Source of the DNA: Candidatus Aminicenantota bacterium
GTDB lineage: Bacteria > Acidobacteriota > Aminicenantia > S016-38
NCBI GenBank assembly: GCA_027062035.1
Contig: JAMOUL010000305.1
Coordinates: 1-6,025 of the forward strand
Direction of reading: 5' to 3'
Length of the DNA stretch: 6,025 bases
The notes beneath the pieces were generated by a model. That model did not search any database. It was not told the origin of the DNA and worked only from the letters and a program-made list of their open reading frames with translations. Each line of letters begins with the position of its first letter. The stretch's first letter is position 1. The translations under genes were made by a program, and so were the position numbers. Positions 1 to 5,811 of this stretch are shown piece by piece.

Positions 1-575
1 TAAGATTTTATGGCATAATATAAAGCCTTTCCCTTGTTTCGGTTTCCATAAGAAATTTTAGCCAGAAGATAATAAACTCGACTTCTGACCCTCCAATCAT
101 CCGTCTCATAAAGCACCTGATGGAGGATTTTTTCTGCCTTTTTTCTTTTAATCCCTCCAAAGGATATGTAAAAAGTTGCAAACTTAATCCTTGCAAGGAG
201 ATCCCTTCTTGCAAAATCCCACTTATAACCGGTCAACTCCAGGTATTCTGCATTAAAAAAATAGGAAATAAGAATTTTTCCTCCAAACCCTCCACCGCCT
301 GAGGCCACTGCTATAACTCTTTTTGAAGGTTTCTGTACAGAGAAGATTGAAATAAGAAGAATAAATATAGCACTTAACACCATCCCCGGGATCAGGGATT
401 TTCTGGCTACCGCCTTTCCTTTTTTCTTTCCAGCCCTGTTTTTATCCTCCCATTCCATCTCCCTCAGAATTTCTTCTCCAGTTCCACGTCTGCTCTCCTC
501 TATGAACCTCTCAAGGAGGTATACCTCCCTCCTTTCCAGATACATCAGTATTCTTCTGGCTTCCTTTAATCTCAT
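1..575 (-). CDS. Single-pass membrane protein with TPR-like helices, partial (3' end beyond the left edge)
   Basis: I do not recognise this protein. The reading frame is open from the ATG at 575 to the left edge, giving 191 codons with no stop. The first 60 residues are highly charged (start MRLKEARRIL) and probably cytoplasmic. One hydrophobic segment follows at about residues 61-80, then a glycine-rich stretch (SGGGGFGG, about 92-99). From about residue 122 to the edge the sequence is rich in amphipathic helices with the spacing of small and large residues typical of TPR/SEL1-like repeats. With the positive N-terminus inside, this helical part would lie outside the inner membrane. The start overlaps the stop of the preceding gene by one base (TGATG), which suggests translational coupling; no good Shine-Dalgarno is visible. 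Its position directly after two ExbD/TolR-like genes suggests that it works with that complex (inference). The coding call is confident; the function is unknown. Confidence 0.8.
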   Translation of the reverse strand, partial: MRLKEARRILMYLERREVYLLERFIEESRRGTGEEILREMEWEDKNRAGKKKGKAVARKSLIPGMVLSAIFILLISIFSVQKPSKRVIAVASGGGGFGGKILISYFFNAEYLELTGYKWDFARRDLLARIKFATFYISFGGIKRKKAEKILHQVLYETDDWRVRSRVYYLLAKISYGNRNKGKALYYAIKS

Positions 576-1171
576 CAGAACTCAAAAATTGGAATCGAAG
601 TCCCCAGAGAACAACTGTAAATGTAATACCATCCACGTTGATGGAATGCAACAGAAACCCTGTATCCCTTCTCTATAGCAAGCCTCATAAACCTTGCTGC
701 CTGATCAACGCCCCTTTTATCCAGAATAAATATGGAGACCTTCCACCTCCAGGGAGGATGTTCCCCAGAATTTTTCTCCACCAGGGAAAGAAGTTTTTGA
801 TTATCCTTTTCAGCAGGAACAGGAGACTTTTTCAGTTCCGGAAAGAACCCTGTACAGTTTATATCTCCTGAAGTTTCAAATGAATACCTTATGTAAAAGT
901 TTTTCATCTCCAGGGATTCTCCCCTTAACATTCTGGACAGGTCCTCTTGAGATGGTATCTCTCCTCCCATAGCGGTAAAGAAAACATTGGTTCTTCCATC
1001 TATTTCTCTCTCTCCCACGTATACGGGTAAATATTCTGTTTTTACTGCTCTAACCCTCTCCCTGGATATGGATATGGTCAACAAAAGAAGGGAAAGTATG
1101 ACAAAAAACACCCCCACCATTGTTACCGAAAGGTCAGCAAAGGGATTAAAATCAGGCTCTATCTTTTCCAT
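575..1171 (-). CDS. ExbD/TolR/MotB-like single-pass membrane protein (second B-type subunit)
   Basis: A 198-residue protein with a short acidic N-terminus, then NPFADLSVTMVGVFFVI leading into one membrane helix at about residues 14-35. An aspartate (D13) just before a hydrophobic helix ending in FFV-type residues matches the pattern of MotB, ExbD and TolR, where this Asp carries protons or sodium ions through the stator. The remaining ~160 residues would be periplasmic. Near the end, WRWKVSIFILDKRG followed by a helix and RVSVAF (about 141-176) reads as beta-alpha-beta, like the small periplasmic domain of ExbD/TolR. No OmpA/peptidoglycan-binding domain is visible. It has two cysteines (about 106 and 187). 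It overlaps the preceding gene by 13 bases, with CAGGAGGG 10 bases before the ATG. Membership of the family is inferred from topology, the Asp and the position after a TolQ-like gene, not from strong sequence identity. It is not a copy of the 177-residue neighbour. Confidence 0.8.
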   Translation of the reverse strand: MEKIEPDFNPFADLSVTMVGVFFVILSLLLLTISISRERVRAVKTEYLPVYVGEREIDGRTNVFFTAMGGEIPSQEDLSRMLRGESLEMKNFYIRYSFETSGDINCTGFFPELKKSPVPAEKDNQKLLSLVEKNSGEHPPWRWKVSIFILDKRGVDQAARFMRLAIEKGYRVSVAFHQRGWYYIYSCSLGTSIPIFEF

Positions 1172-1692
1172 AGGGGTTTTACCCTCCTGTAGACTTCCTC
1201 TTCCATGGGAATGTAACTTAAGGGAAGGAAATTTTTCCTATTTCTCATAAAATCCCACACATTTCTTTCAAGTCTCTTTACAAAGGGAAATCCCTCTTCC
1301 GGCACCAGAAATACCGCCCCACAAAGATGTTTCCTCCTTATTAGTTTTTCATTGTCCTTTATACATATAGAAAGTTTGTCTTCGAGCTCACTCCATGTAA
1401 TAACGCTAACCCTTCCATTCCTCGAAATATACTTCAGGGTTTTATCCGAATCCACAATGAACACCATCGGTTTGAGCATGAAAAGAAATTCCCTCTTTGC
1501 TTTTATGTTTGAAACTTCCGCCTTCTTTACGATAAAACTGTAGTAATCGTGGAGAGAGGCTTTAGCTTTCTTTAATTCCCTCTCTGCAGGAAAGGAAGAA
1601 AATCCCCATATCAAGAAAAGAAGAATCCCGGTAAAGGAAAACATGAGGTCTATGATGGAGACTAAATTAAATCTCTCCCTTCTCAAGCTCAT
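1159..1692 (-). CDS. ExbD/TolR-like single-pass membrane protein (first B-type subunit)
   Basis: A 177-residue protein with a basic N-terminus (MSLRRERFNL) and then SIIDLMFSFTGILLFLIWG, one membrane helix at about residues 11-30 with an aspartate (D15) near its start. ExbD and TolR show the same plan, a short basic tail and then an Asp-containing helix; the Asp is the ion-carrying residue in that family. The periplasmic part starts with a charged, probably coiled-coil stretch (about 37-68), then mixed alpha/beta sequence with CGAVFLVPEEGFPFV (about 124-138), recalling the ExbD/TolR periplasmic fold. No OmpA-like domain is present. The start at 1692 lies inside the last 26 bases of the TolQ-like gene; the next in-frame ATG (residue 17) would remove the Asp, so the earlier start is preferred. 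Only a weak purine-rich ribosome site precedes it, so coupling to the upstream gene is likely. Family assignment rests on topology, the Asp and gene order. Confidence 0.8.
   Translation of the reverse strand: MSLRRERFNLVSIIDLMFSFTGILLFLIWGFSSFPAERELKKAKASLHDYYSFIVKKAEVSNIKAKREFLFMLKPMVFIVDSDKTLKYISRNGRVSVITWSELEDKLSICIKDNEKLIRRKHLCGAVFLVPEEGFPFVKRLERNVWDFMRNRKNFLPLSYIPMEEEVYRRVKPLWKR
1182..1189 (-). promoter_or_regulatory. Likely ribosome binding site of the second B-type subunit gene
   Basis: CAGGAGGG on the minus strand within the last codons of the 177-residue gene. The spacing of ten bases to the ATG at 1171 is longer than ideal. Among the five left-hand genes this is the best Shine-Dalgarno match; the others have weak sites and probably rely on coupling to the upstream gene. 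Confidence 0.55.
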
Positions 1693-2554
1693 CTATAAGT
1701 TTTTCCTTTTCCTCTTCCGCAAGGGACAGAAGAAGTGCCTTTGAAAGAGAGGTCAGAAATCTGGCTCCTCTCTCCATCTCCTGAACAGCCCTTTTCAGTC
1801 TTTCCTCTATCTCCCTGAAATATTCTTCCTTAAATATGGGAATTTCACCCCCCTGAGGAAAAGCGATTTCCGGTGCCATCCTGTCTATCAAAAATGTTTT
1901 GGTAAGAATAAGTGTGGTTGAAATTTTCTTCCACACAACTGAATACACAAACATCAGAACCAGCACGAGCACCAATCCAAGAAAAGTGGTGTCAAATGCA
2001 GTATAAAGGCCCGCACTCACCTGGGAAAAGGACTTTACAAATCCCTCCGTACCCTTTCCCCCGATCTTAAAGCCTGCAATGGCAAAGCTTACCCCAACCA
2101 CTGTCCCGATAAATCCAAGGAGTGGAAGGGACCATATTATGACCCTTACCATGGAAAACTGACCCTCAACCCACTCAAAGAAACTTTTGAAAAAGGAATC
2201 AAACAGGGATACAAATTCCGATCTGTTCTTACTACGTCTGGCAAAGGAAAGAAAGGATTCCACCAGATTTCCGATAATACTGTTCAACTTCAGCTTCTCC
2301 AGACATTCAAGGGAATTACACCCTGTGACCTGCGAATATTCCCGGGATATACCACTCGCAATGGAAGCGCTGGAAATAAGGGAAAAAACACCAAATATAA
2401 AAACAAAAACTATCACCTTGGAATAGGCCTGCCCGGAGAGAACCCGCTGGAAATAGGAGCCATCGGGAAGGAATGGGATGGGGAAAAGATAGTAAAGGGT
2501 AAACCAGGCCACTGCCGAGTATATTACCTGCTGAACAATTCCTTTTATTTTCAT
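1667..2554 (-). CDS. MotA/TolQ/ExbB-family proton (or sodium) channel subunit
   Basis: A 295-residue inner-membrane protein with four predicted helices at about residues 9-29, 46-67, 134-161 and 186-208, and a cytoplasmic loop of about 65 residues between the second and third, as in MotA and TolQ/ExbB. The third helix carries LPLLGFIGTVVGV (143-155), with the family proline and the first pore threonine (T151). The fourth begins SAGLYTAFDTTFLGL (180-194), with the second pore threonine (T190). These are the signature regions of the MotA_ExbB domain, which forms a pentamer around two B subunits and converts ion flow into rotation or force. Two things differ from short TolQ/ExbB proteins: an extra N-terminal helix, and a charged helical tail (about 240-295) rich in Glu/Lys that may be a cytoplasmic coiled coil. 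One base separates its ATG from the preceding stop. It is followed by two B-type genes. The driven process is unknown. Confidence 0.92.
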   Translation of the reverse strand: MKIKGIVQQVIYSAVAWFTLYYLFPIPFLPDGSYFQRVLSGQAYSKVIVFVFIFGVFSLISSASIASGISREYSQVTGCNSLECLEKLKLNSIIGNLVESFLSFARRSKNRSEFVSLFDSFFKSFFEWVEGQFSMVRVIIWSLPLLGFIGTVVGVSFAIAGFKIGGKGTEGFVKSFSQVSAGLYTAFDTTFLGLVLVLVLMFVYSVVWKKISTTLILTKTFLIDRMAPEIAFPQGGEIPIFKEEYFREIEERLKRAVQEMERGARFLTSLSKALLLSLAEEEKEKLIDELEKGEI

Positions 2555-2555
2555 C

Positions 2556-3773
2556 TTAATACTTTAAAACATTCTTCCTTAAATTCCAATAATCCACGAG
2601 GAAATGAAGAGAAACATCAAAATAGACAGGATCCCTAAGTGCCCTGAGCAAAATTGGAGCAAGATAACCGGAAGGTATAATTTTCCATTCCTCACCATCA
2701 AAACTCACTGTGGCAGAACCCATTCTGGAAACCACCTCTCTCTGTTCCCTGTATCTCTTTTTTACATCTTCAACGGCAAAAATTACCGGCAAATAGAATT
2801 CAAATGCTCTCCTCAAAACAGGAAGTTCAAAATATCCCAGGTCCCCTGTAAAATTTATGTGGTTAAGGTCAAAATCAAAAATAAGAGGAAAATATCCCTG
2901 TTCCAGAAGGGCCGCATATAAACGATATTTTTCCCCTCCTAAAAGAAATTTTCCTCCTTTCCACCTCTCCCTAAACAGAGTACATAATGCATTAAAATAA
3001 ATGGTCCTGGTAAAACGATAAAAGAGGTTTGCTGCATTGTTTAAAATTACAAGTTTACCGCGTATTCCAAGATCAAAGGATTTACGGAAGCTAAGGGAAT
3101 AAACCAGCCAGAGGTGCATTTCCATTCTGTAAAGGAGGAGGATTTTGGAAGGTTCCGGATTAAAAAAACAATAAGGGTTAAGTCCTGGTCCTGAAAATTT
3201 TCCACTGCAGTAATTAAAGAATTTACCTTCGTTTTTCCATAAAATCCTGTATTCCCTCGCAAAGGCCGCTTCTAAAAGGAGAATGTTGGCAATAAGAAAT
3301 TTCTTCGCCTCATCTGAGCGGGAGTCGAGAATTGAAGCCCTTGCCTTTATCAGGTTTTCAACTATGGCCATCTTTAGAACGTGAAAGGATACATTTTGCA
3401 TATTGCGCCATTTTCCCTTTCCTGCCTTTATTGGAAAGGCAACTCTTTCGTTTTTAAACTTCACCAGAAAGGGATATTTTGCCTGGAAATCCTGAGCATC
3501 AAGATTCAGGCTGGAAGGTTCATATTCCTCTGGCAGAGTATACGGAAAATTTACATCGGTTTCTTCGGCATATAATTCTATCGCCTGTTTGATATCCAGG
3601 TCCTGCATTATTCCCTTCATATTGAGCCATATATTCAGATTCCCTGCCAGATAAACAAGCATAACAAGAAAGGAAAGGGAAAGGATAAGGTAAACGCTGA
3701 ATTTCAGAATCCTTTGCCTGTGCTTCCTGAGATAAAGATAGAAGACTACAAAGGGATTAATTTCAGGTAACAT
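2556..3773 (-). CDS. Uncharacterised single-pass membrane protein
   Basis: I do not recognise this 405-residue protein. The basic N-terminal region (about 12-24, with YLRKHRQRILK) is followed by one membrane segment at about residues 25-46. The remaining ~360 residues have no further clear membrane helix and by the positive-inside rule would lie outside the inner membrane. That part looks largely helical, rich in Leu, Phe, Tyr and Arg, with a helix-rich section at about 127-178 (containing EAKKFLIANILLLEAAFARE) and cysteines at about 189, 202 and 263. There is no lipobox, no obvious enzyme motif and no recognised repeat. Its ATG directly follows the mutase stop (TGAATG), and its own stop lies one base before the TolQ-like start, so it is very likely co-expressed with the stator-like genes. 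It may be a periplasmic partner or scaffold of that complex; this is inference from position and topology only. Confidence 0.8.
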   Translation of the reverse strand: MLPEINPFVVFYLYLRKHRQRILKFSVYLILSLSFLVMLVYLAGNLNIWLNMKGIMQDLDIKQAIELYAEETDVNFPYTLPEEYEPSSLNLDAQDFQAKYPFLVKFKNERVAFPIKAGKGKWRNMQNVSFHVLKMAIVENLIKARASILDSRSDEAKKFLIANILLLEAAFAREYRILWKNEGKFFNYCSGKFSGPGLNPYCFFNPEPSKILLLYRMEMHLWLVYSLSFRKSFDLGIRGKLVILNNAANLFYRFTRTIYFNALCTLFRERWKGGKFLLGGEKYRLYAALLEQGYFPLIFDFDLNHINFTGDLGYFELPVLRRAFEFYLPVIFAVEDVKKRYREQREVVSRMGSATVSFDGEEWKIIPSGYLAPILLRALRDPVYFDVSLHFLVDYWNLRKNVLKY

Positions 3774-5135
3774 TCAGAGCAATTCCTTTAGCAGCCCTTC
3801 AACTTCCTTCCTTATTCTTTTAAGGGCCTCCTCGCTGGCTGCTTCAAACCTTAAAACAAGCACCGGCTGTGTATTGGATGCCCGTACAAGGGCCCATCCA
3901 TCCGGATATTCGATTCTCACCCCGTCAATATCTATAACAGGATAATCAGGATGAAGATTACGGAGCCTGTTTTTCACCTCCTCGACCACTTTGAATTTGG
4001 TCTCTTCCTTTGCTTCCACCCTTATCTCCGGAGTTGAAAATGCCTTTGGGAGCCTGTCAACTATCTCTGAAAGTTTCATATCAAGGGAAGAAAGATACTC
4101 AACGAACCTTGCGGAGGAATATATGGCATCGTCAAATCCGTAATACCTGTCAGCAAAGAATATGTGCCCGCTCATTTCTCCTGCGAGCATTGCCTGCTCT
4201 TCCTTCATCTTCTTTTTGATGAAGGAATGCCCTGTTTTCCACATTATTGGCTGTCCGCCCAGATTTTTTATTTCCTCAAAAAGGAACTTTGAGGCTTTCA
4301 CATCGGAAATGATTTTTGCCCCCTTGTGGTGCTCCAATACCTGACGGGCAAGGATCATGACTATCTGATCTCCGAAAAGAAGCCTTCCTCTATCATCGAC
4401 TATTCCGAGTCTATCCGCATCTCCATCGTATGCTATTCCTAAATCCGCTCCTGAATCCACAACCCTCTTCTGGAGCTCTTTCATATTTTCAGGGACAGTG
4501 GGGTCCGGATGGTGGTTGGGAAAATTCCCATCCACCTCGCAAAACAGAGTTTCAATCTCATTTCCAAGGGCGATGAAAATGTCTTTAGCCACAAAACATC
4601 CTACTCCATTTCCTCCATCGATTATAAACTTCATTGGTCTTTGCTGTTTTATATTATCAACGACATAATTCTTGTATTCATCTATTACATCTTTTTCCAT
4701 AACCTTTCCTTTCCCCTCCTCAAAATCATCCTTCACTATGAGGTCGTAGAGGGATTTTATCTCCGGACCGTAGAGGGTTTCCTTGCCGTTCAAAATTTTG
4801 AATCCATTGTAATCCGGGGGATTGTGAGAACCGGTTATCATAACTCCCCCATCCTTATCCCAGTGATATATTGCGAAATACGTAAGGGGTGTGGGTACCA
4901 TTCCTACATCAATCACATTAATACCTGTAGATAGTAAACCCGATATCAACCAGTTCCGTATGGCAGGAGAAGAAAGTCTTCCATCCCTTCCCACAACTAT
5001 TTCCTTACCGCCTCTCCGCTTTATGTAAGTTCCAATTGCTTTCCCTATGAGGTTAACAGAATCCTCCCTGAGCTCTTTTTCGAAGATTCCTCTTATGTCA
5101 TAGTTTCTAAAAATATAGGCTTCAATTTTCGCCAT
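3774..5135 (-). CDS. algC: Phosphomannomutase/phosphoglucomutase (AlgC/ManB type)
   Basis: A 453-residue alpha-D-phosphohexomutase that interconverts the 6- and 1-phosphates of mannose or glucose in the cytoplasm, supplying sugar 1-phosphates for nucleotide sugars used in polysaccharide and LPS-type glycans. All four catalytic loops are present: the phosphoserine loop TGSHNP (101-106, Ser103), the magnesium loop DGDADR (237-242), the sugar-binding loop GEMSGH (319-324) and the phosphate-binding loop RASNTQP (418-424). The GEMSGH loop with the following FFADRYYGFDDAIYSSAR resembles bifunctional PMM/PGM of the AlgC type more than phosphoglucosamine mutase. Length is normal for the family (about 450-465). 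The ATG at 5135 is chosen because AAGGAGG stands five bases upstream; an in-frame TTG at 5153 would put that ribosome site inside the gene. The start overlaps radC by 14 bases, and the stop touches the next ATG. Preference for mannose or glucose cannot be read from the sequence. Confidence 0.96.
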   Translation of the reverse strand: MAKIEAYIFRNYDIRGIFEKELREDSVNLIGKAIGTYIKRRGGKEIVVGRDGRLSSPAIRNWLISGLLSTGINVIDVGMVPTPLTYFAIYHWDKDGGVMITGSHNPPDYNGFKILNGKETLYGPEIKSLYDLIVKDDFEEGKGKVMEKDVIDEYKNYVVDNIKQQRPMKFIIDGGNGVGCFVAKDIFIALGNEIETLFCEVDGNFPNHHPDPTVPENMKELQKRVVDSGADLGIAYDGDADRLGIVDDRGRLLFGDQIVMILARQVLEHHKGAKIISDVKASKFLFEEIKNLGGQPIMWKTGHSFIKKKMKEEQAMLAGEMSGHIFFADRYYGFDDAIYSSARFVEYLSSLDMKLSEIVDRLPKAFSTPEIRVEAKEETKFKVVEEVKNRLRNLHPDYPVIDIDGVRIEYPDGWALVRASNTQPVLVLRFEAASEEALKRIRKEVEGLLKELL

Positions 5136-5811
5136 GTTTTCCTCCTTCTGCAAAACTGTAAAATTTATTTCCTCCTATAATTATGTGGTCTAAAAGTTCA
5201 ATGTCAAGAATCGAACCTGCCTCTCTAATTCTGTCGGTTATCCGTATATCATCACCTGATGGAGAGGGGTCACCTGAAGGATGATTGTGGAATACGATTA
5301 ACCGCGTGGCTGAAAGTTCAAGAGCTCTTCGCATGAGTTTCCCTACATCAACGATGGATGATTTTCTTCCCCCAACATGGAGAATTTCACTTTTCAGCAC
5401 CCTGTTTGCCTGGTTCATGTATATAGCCCCAAAAACTTCCTCATTTAGATTGCCATAAAAACCCTTCAGAAATTCCACCACATCCAGAGGATTTCCTATT
5501 CTGGTCCCATCAATGGGATTAAAGGTAGCTCTTCTTCCAAGTTCAAATGCAGCAACCACCTGAGCTGCCTTTGCCTTTCCCACATTTTTTATTGAGGAAA
5601 TTCTCTCAAAACTGAAGGCAGATAGGGCTGAGAGGCTTCCTGCTTCCTTTATTATTTCCTCGGCAAGGGAAATAACGGATTTTCCCCTTCCTCCAGTTCT
5701 GAGGATTATAGCCAGTAATTCCGCATCTGAGAGGGAAGATGGACCGTTCTTCTCCAGTCTCTCCCTTGGTCTAAGATTTTCAGGAAGGTCCTTTACCCTG
5801 TAATAGCTCAT
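5122..5811 (-). CDS. radC: RadC family protein (JAB/MPN domain)
   Basis: A 229-residue complete RadC/UPF0758 protein of typical length. The N-terminal part (about 1-95) contains the conserved PRERL and LSDAELLAIILRTG motifs and a helix-hairpin-helix-like segment (ISSIKNVGKAKAAQV, about 71-85) that may contact DNA. The C-terminal JAB/MPN domain has the zinc-binding JAMM motif intact: HNHPSGDPSPSGDD with His175, His177, Ser185 and Asp188, plus an upstream glutamate (about 124-125, EEVFGAIYMN). The metal site suggests a metalloprotein or peptidase-like fold. The old role in recombinational repair of E. coli RadC has been questioned, and the true function is unsettled. AAGGAGG lies four bases before the ATG, inside the end of the sirtuin gene, with which it overlaps by 32 bases. 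Its 3' end overlaps the mutase by 14 bases. No sign of decay. Confidence 0.96.
   Translation of the reverse strand: MSYYRVKDLPENLRPRERLEKNGPSSLSDAELLAIILRTGGRGKSVISLAEEIIKEAGSLSALSAFSFERISSIKNVGKAKAAQVVAAFELGRRATFNPIDGTRIGNPLDVVEFLKGFYGNLNEEVFGAIYMNQANRVLKSEILHVGGRKSSIVDVGKLMRRALELSATRLIVFHNHPSGDPSPSGDDIRITDRIREAGSILDIELLDHIIIGGNKFYSFAEGGKHGEN
5141..5147 (-). promoter_or_regulatory. Ribosome binding site of the phosphomannomutase gene
   Basis: AAGGAGG on the minus strand, five bases before the ATG at 5135 and within the 3' end of radC. It decides the start: the in-frame TTG at 5153 lies upstream of this site and would give six extra residues not needed by the family. Confidence 0.85.

Noticed and set aside
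257..320. Glycine-rich segment VIAVASGGGGFGG of the left partial gene resembles the Walker A loop of MinD/Mrp ATPases.
   Set aside because: The two lysines of the deviant Walker A are missing, the segment directly follows a membrane helix, and the sequence after it shows none of the later ATPase motifs. Chance resemblance is more likely.
575..2554. Zorya anti-phage system (ZorA/ZorB).
   Set aside because: The channel protein is shorter than ZorA and lacks its long tail, the B proteins have no OmpA domain, and no helicase- or nuclease-like Zorya partner is in the window.
575..2554. Ordinary Tol-Pal or TonB-ExbB-ExbD operon.
   Set aside because: No TolA, TolB, Pal, TonB or TonB-dependent receptor is visible, and the neighbours are single-pass proteins of unknown family.
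2604..2921. 105-codon open frame on the plus strand, with similar shorter frames at 638-871, 987-1250 and 2187-2426.
   Set aside because: All are antisense to long overlapping minus-strand genes, and their products look like random Lys/Ser/Phe-rich translations of the pyrimidine-rich complementary strand.
4509..4934. 141-codon open frame on the plus strand.
   Set aside because: It lies wholly opposite the well-supported mutase gene, has no ribosome site that I can see, and its translation has no recognisable features.
5136..5153. Earlier TTG start for the mutase.
   Set aside because: The AAGGAGG ribosome site lies between this TTG and the ATG at 5135, so the ATG is the natural start.
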